Positions 9,316 to 18,907 of a stretch of 64,000 nt of DNA are shown piece after piece (the stretch's first letter is position 1; the number at the start of each line of letters is the position of its first letter). This DNA is from CAYMZZ01 sp046297935. GTDB taxonomy: Bacteria > Bacteroidota > Bacteroidia > Chitinophagales > Chitinophagaceae. The DNA lies in NCBI GenBank assembly GCA_046297935.1, contig JBKBHA010000002.1, forward strand, positions 496,001-560,000, given 5' to 3'. The translations under genes and the position numbers were made by a program. The notes under the pieces are model-generated. The model ran no database searches. It saw only the letters and a list, made by a program, of their open reading frames with translations, and was not told the DNA's origin.

Positions 9316-10737
9316 ATGCATATGAACCGACTGCAATTCATACAATCCTTTGCTGCCCTGTCAACCAGCCTTTTAGTGCCTGATTGGATACTGGCTTCCC
9401 GAAATGGATTTCCACTGGTGCGCACGCCACTGGCCGACCGAAAATTCAGCAGTCCGGCTGTTGAAAAACTGATTCGCCAGCTTGAAACTACAATTCCCAA
9501 CCAGGAACTCGCCTGGCTTTTTGGCAACTGTTTCCCCAATACACTCGACACTACCGTTGATTTTTCTGTCATAAACAACCGACCTGATACTTATGTCATT
9601 ACAGGCGACATAGATGCGATGTGGTTGCGCGACAGTACCGCGCAGGTGTGGCCTTATCTTACCTTAATGAAGGAGGATGATCGCCTGCGGCAACTGATCG
9701 CCGGGGTCATCAACCGACAAACCGACAATATCCTTTATGATCCTTATGCCAACGCCTTTTATAAGGACAGAAGCAAGCAGGGCGAGTGGAAGACTGACCA
9801 TACAGACATGAAGCCGGGTATCCACGAAAGGAAATGGGAGATCGACAGCCTTTGCTATCCAATCAGACTCGCCTATCAATACTGGAAAACTACCGGAGAC
9901 GTCTCTCCTTTTGATGTGAAATGGCAATCTTCTATACAATTAATCGTGCGCACTTTCCGCGAACAACAAAGAAAGACGGGCAAGGGGCCTTACAAGTTTG
10001 AACGTACCACCTCCTGGGCTACCGATGGTGTGCCGCTTGCAGGTTATGGCTACCCCTGTAAGCCGGTGGGATTAATCTTTTCCATGTTTCGCCCAAGCGA
10101 CGATGCCACGATTTTCCCTTTCCTGATACCCTCCAATTTCTTTGCAGTCACCAGTCTTCGGCAGGCCGCTGAAATGCTTAACCGAATTCACCAGGATGTT
10201 GCCACCGCCAACGCCTGTGCTGACCTGGCCAATGAAGTGGAGACAGCACTTCAACAATACGCGACCGCTATGCATCCGGAATTTGGAAAAGTATACGCTT
10301 ATGAGGTAAACGGCCATGGAAGTTACAATTTGATGGACGATGCGAACGTGCCCAGCCTGCTCGCCCTGCCCTACCTCGGTGCCATGAAAAAAACCGATCC
10401 GGTTTATCTCAATACCCGCAGGCTCCTCCTCAGCGAAGCAAATCCTTTCTTCTTTAAAGGTAAAGCGGGCGAGGGCATTGGTGGTCCGCACGTGGGTGTG
10501 GATATGATCTGGCCCATCAGCATAGTGATCAGAGGGCTTACTTCAACACAGGATAAAGAGATCAGGGATTGCCTGAAATTATTACAGTCAACACATGGGA
10601 ACACAGGATTTATGCATGAAGCTTTTCATAAAGATGATGCGAACCAATTTACCCGCAAATGGTTTGCCTGGGCCAATACAATCTTTGGAGAATTTGTGCT
10701 TAAAACCTATCGCGAGAAAAAAATGCTCCTGCAATAA
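9316..10737 (+). CDS. GH125 exo-alpha-1,6-mannosidase
   Basis: Glycoside hydrolase family 125 (formerly DUF1237). Known members release mannose from alpha-1,6-linked mannan backbones or N-glycan cores. The 473-residue protein begins with a hydrophobic leader (LQFIQSFAALSTSLLVPDW), so it is probably exported. Family motifs are clear: DAMWLRDSTAQVWPYL near 100-115, HERKWEIDSLCYPIRL near 170, RTTSWATDG, and GGPHVGVDMIWPIS near 390. Two ATGs lie 6 bases apart (9316 and 9322). It opens the mannan locus and has its own candidate ECF-type promoter. Joint action with the GH76 endo-mannanase and the GH92 mannosidase downstream is expected. Confidence 0.93.
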   Translation: MHMNRLQFIQSFAALSTSLLVPDWILASRNGFPLVRTPLADRKFSSPAVEKLIRQLETTIPNQELAWLFGNCFPNTLDTTVDFSVINNRPDTYVITGDIDAMWLRDSTAQVWPYLTLMKEDDRLRQLIAGVINRQTDNILYDPYANAFYKDRSKQGEWKTDHTDMKPGIHERKWEIDSLCYPIRLAYQYWKTTGDVSPFDVKWQSSIQLIVRTFREQQRKTGKGPYKFERTTSWATDGVPLAGYGYPCKPVGLIFSMFRPSDDATIFPFLIPSNFFAVTSLRQAAEMLNRIHQDVATANACADLANEVETALQQYATAMHPEFGKVYAYEVNGHGSYNLMDDANVPSLLALPYLGAMKKTDPVYLNTRRLLLSEANPFFFKGKAGEGIGGPHVGVDMIWPISIVIRGLTSTQDKEIRDCLKLLQSTHGNTGFMHEAFHKDDANQFTRKWFAWANTIFGEFVLKTYREKKMLLQ

Positions 10738-10761
10738 AGCCTTACTTTTAACACCGAACTC

Positions 10762-11379
10762 ATGAGGCCAGACGAAGTACAAATAAAAAATTTGCAGCGC
10801 GGCATAGCAAGTGGAGATCAACAGGCTTTTGCTTCCCTTTTCCGGCTGCTGTATCCGGGGCTACTCAACTTTGCCCTGCAATATGTTCACGTAAAAGAAG
10901 CTGCAGAAGAAATTACCAACGACGTATTCGTAAAACTCTGGAACAGGAGGGAATTTCTGCCTGAGATTGACAACCTGTCTACCTACCTTTTTGTTTCAGT
11001 AAAAAATCATGCGCTCAACTATCTCAAAAAATATTCGTATCTGCACGTTGCCGTAGAAAATGCCGATGGGGAAACCAGCCTCGTGAATCGCGATGATCCC
11101 GAACAGCAACTCGAATGGAAAGAAATTTCGTTTCGTCTGAGTCAGGCCATAGATGGCCTTCCGGATCAATGCCGAACCGTTTTCAAACTCATTAAGGAAG
11201 ATGGATTCCGCTACAAGGAAGTGGCGGAAATACTCGGCATATCGCCACGAACGGTGGAAACGCAACTCTTTCGTGCCATCAAAAAACTGCAATCCCTGGT
11301 AAGGCCCCTCGCCGCCAAACCTGAAAAAAAGAAACCTAAGCTTCCCCCATTCCTGACTGGCTTTTTCTCTTTCTTCTGA
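10762..11379 (+). CDS. ECF-type RNA polymerase sigma factor of a SusC/D locus
   Basis: Sigma-70 family protein of the ECF class (205 residues) that directs transcription of the linked polysaccharide locus when its anti-sigma factor is triggered. Region 2 is seen at about 25-90 (AAEEITNDVFVKLWNRREF) and region 4 at about 135-180 (YKEVAEILGISPRTVETQLF, a helix-turn-helix). A basic Lys/Pro tail (KPEKKKPKLPP) ending in aromatic residues follows region 4. Such tails vary in the family. It lies 24 bases after the GH125 gene and directly upstream of the fecR-like gene, the usual order for Bacteroidota transenvelope signalling units. Confidence 0.93.
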   Translation: MRPDEVQIKNLQRGIASGDQQAFASLFRLLYPGLLNFALQYVHVKEAAEEITNDVFVKLWNRREFLPEIDNLSTYLFVSVKNHALNYLKKYSYLHVAVENADGETSLVNRDDPEQQLEWKEISFRLSQAIDGLPDQCRTVFKLIKEDGFRYKEVAEILGISPRTVETQLFRAIKKLQSLVRPLAAKPEKKKPKLPPFLTGFFSFF

Positions 11380-11397
11380 TTTTCTAGTTGAAAAGCC

Positions 11398-11431
11398 TGT
11401 AAGTAATCCTGCAGGAATAATTGTCCTTACA
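11398..11431 (+). promoter_or_regulatory. Candidate ECF-sigma promoter before fecR-like gene
   Basis: TGTAAGTAATCC (11398-11409), 13 bases, GTCCTTACA (11423-11431), 16 bases before the fecR-like ATG. Boxes and spacer match those upstream of the GH125 gene, which suggests one sigma factor drives both transcripts. The outer parts (TGTAA and TTACA) are also complementary, so an operator palindrome is an alternative reading. Confidence 0.55.
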
Positions 11432-11447
11432 GTAATACCGCCAAAAT

Positions 11448-12482
11448 ATGCAGCAGCACGACAAACGATTTTTATTATTGGTGACACGCAAACTGGCCGG
11501 CGAAGCCAGCGCGGAAGAACGGAACGAACTGGCGGATATGATCCGTACAAATCCCTCTTTAAACGAAGAGTTGATTTTTCTCCAAAAGTATTGGGAGCAG
11601 GAAAGTCAGCAACAAAATGCCGGCACTGAGGTGGCCCTGATAAAAATGTTTCAGCAAATCGGCCTCAACGAAACAAGTCATCCTGTTAATTCACCGCGCC
11701 GTATCAGGTCACTACATCCGTTCCTAAGAATTGCCGCTTCGTTTTTCCTGCTACTTGGGCTGGCAGTGGGTGGCTATAAGCTATTCAATACCCGGAAGGC
11801 GGATACGGCAACAACCGACCTCGTTCAAAAACTCAACGCCAAAGGCGTGAAGAGCAGTATTTCGCTTTCCGACGGAAGCAAGATCTGGCTAAACGCGGAT
11901 AGCAAGATTCAATATCCGGCAAAATTCACCGGCAATACACGTGAGGTATTTCTGAATGGCGAGGCCTTCTTCGACATAGAGAAAAACCCGGAAAAGCCTT
12001 TTATTATTCACCTGGCTAATGGAACCATACAGGTGCTCGGAACCTCGTTCAATGTAAAGGCTTATGATGATGAAGAGGTGGTAGAAACTTCCGTTGCAAC
12101 CGGGAAAGTGGCTTTCATACCCCGCTCAAAGAAGAAAAATCAAGCGGATACTATTTTTCTGACACCCAATAAAAAGGTGGTGTATGAATTAAGAACGGAG
12201 CAGGCTACCACTTCCAGCACGGCCAGCGAAGAAGATAAGGCCTGGATAGAAGGCAAGCTTATTTTCCGTTCCATGCTTTTTGAAGACATAGCCATAGCGC
12301 TCGAAAGGAATTTTGGGAAAAGAGTTGTCTTCCTCGACCAGGAAACAGCAGGTTATCGTCTTACGGGTTCATTCGAGAATAACACACTCCCTGAAATTCT
12401 GTATTATCTCGCCAAAACGAAATTCTTTCATTATAAAATCTCAGACGAACAGATACTTATTTCATCCAGGGTGATTAACTAA
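11448..12482 (+). CDS. FecR-family anti-sigma factor
   Basis: Inner-membrane anti-sigma factor of 344 residues. The N-terminal cytoplasmic part (about 1-85) would bind the ECF sigma factor. One membrane helix lies at about 90-108 (ASFFLLLGLAVGGYKLF). The periplasmic FecR domain follows at about 120-215 (LSDGSKIWLNADSKIQYP, GEAFFDIEKNPEKPFI), and a DUF4974-like C-terminal domain covers the last 70 residues. In this class the periplasmic part contacts the STN domain of the SusC-type transporter, which is present in the next gene. The candidate ECF promoter immediately upstream implies autoregulation. Confidence 0.93.
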   Translation: MQQHDKRFLLLVTRKLAGEASAEERNELADMIRTNPSLNEELIFLQKYWEQESQQQNAGTEVALIKMFQQIGLNETSHPVNSPRRIRSLHPFLRIAASFFLLLGLAVGGYKLFNTRKADTATTDLVQKLNAKGVKSSISLSDGSKIWLNADSKIQYPAKFTGNTREVFLNGEAFFDIEKNPEKPFIIHLANGTIQVLGTSFNVKAYDDEEVVETSVATGKVAFIPRSKKKNQADTIFLTPNKKVVYELRTEQATTSSTASEEDKAWIEGKLIFRSMLFEDIAIALERNFGKRVVFLDQETAGYRLTGSFENNTLPEILYYLAKTKFFHYKISDEQILISSRVIN

Positions 12483-12504
12483 TCGACCAAAACGATTGCT
12501 GCTC

Positions 12505-15500
12505 ATGAAAAAAACAAAACCATCCTGCTTCCGGATCGGAAAGGCTTGCAGGAAAAATCCAAGACAATTGCTTGCGGGCATCCTTATGCTTGCGACCTGT
12601 TTCTCCCTGCACGCGCAGGTTAGCTTTGCCGGCAACAGGAAGTTCACGCAATCTTCGGCCTCACAAAGGCAAGAGGAACGCGTTACCATAAAAGCGAAAA
12701 ACGAAAAGCTCTCTGCAATACTGGCGAAAATTGAGAAGCAAATTCAGTACGTATTTGTTTATTCGGACGATGACGTAAATGCGGCCCAACGCATTTCAAT
12801 CGAAGTAAAGAACGAACCATTGCCGAGTATTCTGGATGCGCTGTCGAAGATGGCCAATATCAGCGCGGAAATCATCAACGATAAAATTATTCTGCGTGGA
12901 AGATCCGGTGGCCGAATCGAGGCACAGGACATCAATGCCCTGCAGAATTATACGCAAGGTAATGGACTATTACCGCAAAGGAATAACCAGCCCGACAAGA
13001 TTATTACGGGAAAAATTACCGATGAAAACGGTTTGCCCATTTCCAGCGTGAGCGTTACCGTAAAGGGCACAAGCATTGGCACCACCACCAACTCCAATGG
13101 AAACTACAGCCTGTTACTACCGGAAAATTTGCTCGATCCCGTTTTGGCATTCTCCATTGTTGGTTATGAAAACCTGGAAGTGGCGGTCAACGGTCGGCAA
13201 ACGGTAAGCATCTCCCTTAAGAAAATGGAGACCGTTTTGGAAGATGTAGTGGTGGTGGGATATGGAACCCAAAGGCGCAGCTCCGTAACCGGTGCGGTGG
13301 ATGGTATTTCCAGCAAAGCTATAGAAGGCAGACCTGTGGCCAACGTATTACAGGCCATGCAGGGCGCTTCCCCTAACCTGATCATTCAACAGCGGAATTT
13401 TGAACCGGGCCAGGGTGTAAATCTGAATATTCGCGGACTGGGTACACTGGGCGACAATACGCCGCTGGTGGTGATTGATGGAATACCAGGTGGCGATGTA
13501 AACCTGCTTAATCCCAACGATATTGAGAACATTTCTATACTGAAAGATGCAGGATCGGCGGCCATCTATGGATCGCGCTCGGCCAACGGCGTAATCCTCA
13601 TTACCACACGCAAAGGAAAAAAGAATGAGAAGGCTACCGTTCGGTACAACGGCATTTATGGCATACAAAGTCCTCGTGTAACCTATCAGCCCGTGCATGC
13701 CTGGGAGAACGCCTATTACAAGAATGAGTCGCTGGCTAACTCCGGACTGCAGCCCAGTTTCACGCCCGACCAAATCCGCACATTCGCGGAAAGAGGCGAT
13801 GGCGACTGGCGACTGAATAATATCCTGCGTGATGCACCACAACAAACGCATAACCTAAGCATCAGTGGCGGCTCAGATCATTCCACCTATCTGCTAAGCC
13901 TGGGCTACCTGAATCAGGAAAATAATTTTATCGGCGACGGCCTGGGCTATAAACGTTATAATGTGCGCCTCAACCAAATGATGGAAATTGGTAAACTGAA
14001 GTTGAATGCCATACTCAGTTATGCCAAAGTATTGGGAAGGGACCATTCTTCCACAGCCAGCACTTTGATTGTGGACGCTGGACGTGTTCCCCTTTATTAT
14101 TCCTTTACCGACAGCCTTGGCAACTACCTTACCAACCCCGTGTCCTCAGAATTCAACCCCAAAGGTATTCTGGAAAAAGGGGGCTACCGCCGAAACGACA
14201 ACGATGAAGTTTTTGGCAACATCAATGCGGAATTCGCGGTTACAAATGATTTTAAAATTCGCGCCGTATTTGGCGGAACCATTCGTGCCAACCATGGCTT
14301 TGGTAGAAGATTGCAGATTAATTTCCAACCTGGTGGTGTTTACGGTAACGATCGTGAAGTATATGACGACAATTATAAATCGATCTTCACCAATCTCCAG
14401 CTCCTGGCAGAATACAATAAATCAATCGGCGAGCATTCTTTCAACGCACTTGTGGGTAGCGCCAACGAGTCCTTTAAGTCGGAGCAGAACCGTATCACCA
14501 AAACGCTGACCGATCCCAACCTGGGCACACCTACCACCGGAACCATCATCAGCGAGAGCGCCTCATACAACGCCAATCAGGGCACCACTGAAACAAGCAT
14601 CAACTCAGTATTTGGACGGGCCGGATATAATTTCAGCGGCAAATACTTTGCAGAATTCAATTTCCGCTACGATGGTTCTTCCAAGTTTGCCAAAGACAGT
14701 CGCTGGGGTTTTTTCCCATCCGTGGCGGCAGCCTGGCGGATAAGCGAAGAAGCTTTTCTCGATGGAACAAAAGGCTGGTTAAATGATCTGAAGATCCGCA
14801 GTTCCTATGGTGTGCTTGGCAATCAGAATGTGAATGCTTATCAGTACCAGACTACTTATTTCAATTTTCCAAATGCTTATGGCTTTAATGGTTCGCCAGT
14901 GGGCGGCGCGGGTTTCCTGTTGGGTAATCCCAATCTTACCTGGGAAAAAGCCGCAACGCTGAATATTGGCGGTGATGCCATTTTATTTAACCGCAAACTC
15001 GAAATCTCTTACGACTATTTTGACAAGACCACCAGCGATATTCTTTATACGCGCAGAGACGTACCCCAGATCTTCGGCGCAGGGTTTCCCGACTACAATG
15101 TAGCCAAAGTGAAAAACAGAGGCTGGGAAGTAAAAGCCACCTATCATCTGCGTGGAAAAATATTCTCACACAGTTTTAGTCTGAATGTGGCCGACAACCT
15201 GAATGAGCTGCTCGCACTTACTTCAGGCGCCACCGAACAGGTAGAGCGAAAGGAAGAATTTGAACTGGCCAGAAGGATTGGCTACCCCATCACCGTTTAC
15301 CAGGGCTATCGCCGCAATGGATATATCCAGACGCTCGACGATATCACCAACGCACCCAAGTTTGCAGGAAGCACTTTGGTACCTGGCGATATCCAGTTTG
15401 TGGACCGAAACAAGGATGGTATTATCGACGACAACGACAAGTTTATTCTTGGCAATCCATTCCCACGCTACACATTTGGCTTTACCTATACAGCCAATTT

Positions 15501-15984
15501 TAAAGGTTTTGATGTGCAGGTGTTCATTCAGGGCGTTGGAAAAAGGGACGCGATGCTTCGTGGCGAACTGGTGGAACCCTTCCATTTCGGCTATGGCGGC
15601 ACAATGTATACGCACCAGACTGACTATTGGACCCCCACGAACCCCGATGCGAAGTATCCGCGCCTGGCTGAAGCGGGTTCTCCTTCCAACACCAACAACT
15701 ATAGAACCGGCTCGGATATCTACCTGTTTGATGCGGCTTATGCCCGACTGAAAAATGTGCAGATCGGATATACCATTCCACAAGCCATTACCATGAAGGC
15801 AGGTATTAGACGAGCAAGGTTTTACCTCACTGGTCAAAACCTCATCACGCTTAGCAAACTCGACTTCTTTGATCCGGAGCTTACGGAATTTGACAACAAT
15901 ACTGGTTTCAACACCGGAGCAAATAGCGCCAGGGCTTATCCCCTTCCGGTATTTTATGGATTCGGATTAGACGTCACATTTTGA
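12505..15984 (+). CDS. SusC/RagA-type TonB-linked transporter with STN signalling domain
   Basis: Outer-membrane receptor of about 1159 residues that imports mannan oligosaccharides and signals their presence. I chose the ATG at 12505 because the upstream TTG in frame gives no better leader. The order is: long signal sequence ending near SLHAQ, STN domain at about 60-125 (VTIKAKNEKLSAIL), carboxypeptidase-regulatory-like domain at about 165-245 (ITGKITDENGLPISSV), plug (about 250-375, with IYGSRSANGVILITT), then barrel to the C-terminal aromatic residue (FYGFGLDVTF). The STN domain is the expected partner of the FecR protein encoded just upstream. The SusD partner follows after 23 bases. Confidence 0.95.
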   Translation: MKKTKPSCFRIGKACRKNPRQLLAGILMLATCFSLHAQVSFAGNRKFTQSSASQRQEERVTIKAKNEKLSAILAKIEKQIQYVFVYSDDDVNAAQRISIEVKNEPLPSILDALSKMANISAEIINDKIILRGRSGGRIEAQDINALQNYTQGNGLLPQRNNQPDKIITGKITDENGLPISSVSVTVKGTSIGTTTNSNGNYSLLLPENLLDPVLAFSIVGYENLEVAVNGRQTVSISLKKMETVLEDVVVVGYGTQRRSSVTGAVDGISSKAIEGRPVANVLQAMQGASPNLIIQQRNFEPGQGVNLNIRGLGTLGDNTPLVVIDGIPGGDVNLLNPNDIENISILKDAGSAAIYGSRSANGVILITTRKGKKNEKATVRYNGIYGIQSPRVTYQPVHAWENAYYKNESLANSGLQPSFTPDQIRTFAERGDGDWRLNNILRDAPQQTHNLSISGGSDHSTYLLSLGYLNQENNFIGDGLGYKRYNVRLNQMMEIGKLKLNAILSYAKVLGRDHSSTASTLIVDAGRVPLYYSFTDSLGNYLTNPVSSEFNPKGILEKGGYRRNDNDEVFGNINAEFAVTNDFKIRAVFGGTIRANHGFGRRLQINFQPGGVYGNDREVYDDNYKSIFTNLQLLAEYNKSIGEHSFNALVGSANESFKSEQNRITKTLTDPNLGTPTTGTIISESASYNANQGTTETSINSVFGRAGYNFSGKYFAEFNFRYDGSSKFAKDSRWGFFPSVAAAWRISEEAFLDGTKGWLNDLKIRSSYGVLGNQNVNAYQYQTTYFNFPNAYGFNGSPVGGAGFLLGNPNLTWEKAATLNIGGDAILFNRKLEISYDYFDKTTSDILYTRRDVPQIFGAGFPDYNVAKVKNRGWEVKATYHLRGKIFSHSFSLNVADNLNELLALTSGATEQVERKEEFELARRIGYPITVYQGYRRNGYIQTLDDITNAPKFAGSTLVPGDIQFVDRNKDGIIDDNDKFILGNPFPRYTFGFTYTANFKGFDVQVFIQGVGKRDAMLRGELVEPFHFGYGGTMYTHQTDYWTPTNPDAKYPRLAEAGSPSNTNNYRTGSDIYLFDAAYARLKNVQIGYTIPQAITMKAGIRRARFYLTGQNLITLSKLDFFDPELTEFDNNTGFNTGANSARAYPLPVFYGFGLDVTF

Positions 15985-16007
15985 TGAACCATACAACGAT
16001 TTGAGTT

Positions 16008-17633
16008 ATGAAATATAAAATTATCCTTATTGCTTTCACGGTCACCTTAGCTTCCTGCAAAAAGCTTGATCTGGCGCCGGTGGATCGCTATACAGAACTA
16101 ACTTTCTGGCAATCTTCGCAAAATGTAAACAATGCGCTGAACAATATATACATGAGTATTTATTCGAGTCAGCCACTATTTTACAACGAAGCTCTTTCCG
16201 ATAATGCATTTACCAGGCTCGGCATCAATTCGGGTCAGCCTGACGCGATTGCCAGCGGCAATTTTACCAGTTCACTTCCCCGCTTTCAAAATGATTGGGC
16301 GGGTTACTATGCAGGCATTAAATCATGCAACCTGTTTTTGGGTAATGTGGACCAGAACGAAACACTGAGCGAGACCTTGAAAAACAGGATGAAGGCGGAA
16401 GTACGATTTATCCGAGCCTGGCATCATTTCAACCTGATGAAATGGTGGGGTGATGTACCCCTGCTGAAGCAGGATATTACACCCGATGAAGCAAAAACCA
16501 TCAGTCGATCTCCCCGGGCCGAAGTGCTGGCGTTTATACTGGATGAGCTGGATGCTGCCGCTACTACACTGCCTGCCAATGTTGATTACGCTGATGCAGA
16601 CAATGGAAGGATTAGCAAAGCTGCCGCACTCGCCTTAAAAGCACGTGCGCTGCTTTACGAAGGGAACCGAATGGCAGAAGTTGTAAGCATTTGCGAACAA
16701 CTCATCAATAACCAGGCAGCCAACGGCACTTACAGCCTTGTTGATTCCTATATTGACCTCTTTAGTAACAACACGGTCAACCGCAAAAACAATGAAACCA
16801 TTCTGGCCCTTCAGTTTGTGCCTAACCTGCGTGTTTGGGGCGAATACATAGATTTTGCTCCCATCTCCGCGGGAGCTAGAAGCAATAATCTTTCGCCCAC
16901 ACAGGAGCTGGTGAATAGTTATATTATGCTGAACGGAAAAGCTATTACCGAAGCAGGTTCCGGATACGATGAGAATGACCCATATAGCAATCGCGATCCG
17001 CGTCTGACCGCAACGATCGTTTACCACAATTATCAATGGCAGAATCGCGATGGCAGTACGCAAACAATTTACATTGAGCCCGGTTCGGCCCCAGCCGGAC
17101 AAACCACGAATGAATACAGTCCTGCGGGTCAGGGTACTGCTACCGGTTATTACTGGCGCAAATATTGGGACCCCCAATCCAATGCTCCCGGTATAAGTTC
17201 CGGACTCAATCTTTACCTGATCCGCTATGCGGAAATATTGCTGATGTATGCCGAAGCCAAGCACTCACTGGGAGAAATGACAGAAAATGTCTGGAATCAA
17301 ACCATACGCCCGATTCGGGAAAGAGCCGGATTTACCAATGTGACTGCTTTGAACTATCCGGGCAATGCTGGTATGACGTCGATCATCCGCAATGAACGCA
17401 GGGCAGAATTTGCCATGGAGGGACTGCGCATTGATGACATACGGCGATGGAAGATTGCCGAAACTGTAATGAACGGTTGGGCACATGGCGCAAAATATGG
17501 CGACCCCGCTACCGACAATGGCTACCTGCGTGTACAGCTTCGCCAGTTTGATCCACAAAAACATTATCTGTGGCCCATACCCCCTTCCGAACGCGCATTA
17601 AACAAAAATCTCACACAGAATAATGGCTACTAA
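16008..17633 (+). CDS. SusD/RagB-family surface glycan-binding lipoprotein
   Basis: SusD-type lid of the adjacent SusC channel. The N-terminus is a lipoprotein signal (MKYKIILIAFTVTLASC, lipobox Cys at 17), so it is probably an outer-membrane, surface-exposed lipoprotein. SusD features include an N-terminal TPR-like half (RFIRAWHHFNLMKWWGDVPL near 130-150), YAEILLMYAEAKHSLGE near 410, IRNERRAEFAMEGLRIDDIRRW near 460 and the C-terminal HYLWPIPPSE. Its length (541) is typical. It binds oligosaccharide and closes over the SusC barrel. The mannan specificity comes from context, not from its own sequence. Confidence 0.95.
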   Translation: MKYKIILIAFTVTLASCKKLDLAPVDRYTELTFWQSSQNVNNALNNIYMSIYSSQPLFYNEALSDNAFTRLGINSGQPDAIASGNFTSSLPRFQNDWAGYYAGIKSCNLFLGNVDQNETLSETLKNRMKAEVRFIRAWHHFNLMKWWGDVPLLKQDITPDEAKTISRSPRAEVLAFILDELDAAATTLPANVDYADADNGRISKAAALALKARALLYEGNRMAEVVSICEQLINNQAANGTYSLVDSYIDLFSNNTVNRKNNETILALQFVPNLRVWGEYIDFAPISAGARSNNLSPTQELVNSYIMLNGKAITEAGSGYDENDPYSNRDPRLTATIVYHNYQWQNRDGSTQTIYIEPGSAPAGQTTNEYSPAGQGTATGYYWRKYWDPQSNAPGISSGLNLYLIRYAEILLMYAEAKHSLGEMTENVWNQTIRPIRERAGFTNVTALNYPGNAGMTSIIRNERRAEFAMEGLRIDDIRRWKIAETVMNGWAHGAKYGDPATDNGYLRVQLRQFDPQKHYLWPIPPSERALNKNLTQNNGY

Positions 17634-17641
17634 CCACTAAA

Positions 17642-18817
17642 ATGATTGCTATGAAACATATGGTAACTAAAACCTTTCTTGCCCTTACACTTATCAGCCT
17701 GGTTTTCACGCAGTGCAGCAAAGATGAGCGGGACATTAACATGAACCTTACTGAGGTCACGAACCTCTTTACCCCTGTTGACAACGAATCCATATTGCTG
17801 AAGCCGGCATCCGGACAAACGGTGGTGTTTGAATGGGAGCAGGCCAAAGCCGCAGACGGATCACTCGTGCTATATGAAGTGGCTTTTGAACAGGAGAACG
17901 GTGATTTCAGTCAGCCATTCTATAAAGTAGTGTCGGATAATAAGGGAGTGAACAACAGGCTTACCCTTACGCATGGCGACCTGAACCGGATCGCTGAACT
18001 GGGTGGCTCTGCATTCTTTGAAAAGAGAAAATTTAAATGGACAGTTCTGGCCTCCAAGGGAACGAATGTGAAAATAGCCAGTATGTCGAAAATACTGGAA
18101 TTGGAACGACCTGGCGGTTTTGATGTTCTCCCCGGCAACCTTTACCTCACGGGCAGCGCAACGGAAAACGGTGAAGTATTGGCTAATGCCTTAAAGATGC
18201 GACAAATAGAACCGGGTGTTTTCGAAATTTACAGCAAACTGAAAGCGGGCACTTACCGCTTTGTAGATGGCACAACGGGTACACCCAAATCGTACTACAT
18301 TTTTGACGATAACGGTATTCAGGCAATTGGAATGAATGGAGAGTCGGAGTTTACCGGTGCCGATAAGATTATGCGGATACGAATGGATTTCAACAATATC
18401 AACGCCAGCTATGCAGAAGTGAAAGAAGTGAAACTATGGTACTGTGCCGGCAACACTTTCTGGGCAACTCTACCCTATACGAGCAATGGCGTATGGCGGA
18501 TAAATGGTCTAACCGTAAACTATACCCAAATGCCCTGGGGCTTCGAAGAGCGTTACAAATATTTGATGGTGATAGACGAGGGAGCGGGTGATCGGGACCA
18601 GTGGTTGAATTCTAACTTCGGCGATCCTGCAGGGCAGGACGGACAGTATCCCAGCACCGTAGAATACCGCACTATCAATTTCGAAGCCAATAATGGCAGT
18701 CAGTGGGACTGGGGATGGAAATTCGACCGTAACTATTTAACCCAGGGATCCGTGGGTAATTTTTGGGTTTCCCTTCGCGGCAGCGAAGCAGCGTACACAC
18801 AAAACTACGAGAAATAA
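17642..18817 (+). CDS. SusE-like surface lipoprotein, probable mannan-binding protein
   Basis: Lipoprotein (leader MVTKTFLALTLISLVFTQC) with an N-terminal SusE-type Ig-like domain (VFEWEQAKAADGSLVLYEVAFE) and C-terminal beta-rich modules such as LYLTGSATENG...YRFVDGT, like the starch-binding modules of SusE/SusF. Its position right after susD fits the SusE slot. ATGs exist at 17642, 17651 and 17660, and the exact start does not change the lipobox. It should bind polysaccharide at the cell surface. Sequence in this slot varies strongly between loci, so ligand specificity is inferred only from the neighbouring mannan hydrolases. Confidence 0.8.
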   Translation: MIAMKHMVTKTFLALTLISLVFTQCSKDERDINMNLTEVTNLFTPVDNESILLKPASGQTVVFEWEQAKAADGSLVLYEVAFEQENGDFSQPFYKVVSDNKGVNNRLTLTHGDLNRIAELGGSAFFEKRKFKWTVLASKGTNVKIASMSKILELERPGGFDVLPGNLYLTGSATENGEVLANALKMRQIEPGVFEIYSKLKAGTYRFVDGTTGTPKSYYIFDDNGIQAIGMNGESEFTGADKIMRIRMDFNNINASYAEVKEVKLWYCAGNTFWATLPYTSNGVWRINGLTVNYTQMPWGFEERYKYLMVIDEGAGDRDQWLNSNFGDPAGQDGQYPSTVEYRTINFEANNGSQWDWGWKFDRNYLTQGSVGNFWVSLRGSEAAYTQNYEK

Positions 18818-18851
18818 GCGCGGTTGTCTGACAGCGCTTGTAACAAGCAAC

Positions 18852-18880
18852 CAACGCTGGCCGTCGGCGCCAGCGTTGCT
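18852..18880 (+). terminator. Hairpin between SusE-like and GH76 genes
   Basis: Inverted repeat caacgctggc / gccagcgttg with a short loop, followed by a weak T/C tract (CTTTCTCC). It probably acts as an attenuator or mRNA-stability element that lowers expression of the hydrolase genes relative to susCDE, or marks a separate transcript. Confidence 0.55.
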
Positions 18881-18907
18881 TTCTCCTGAACTATTAATTT
18901 TCCCATT

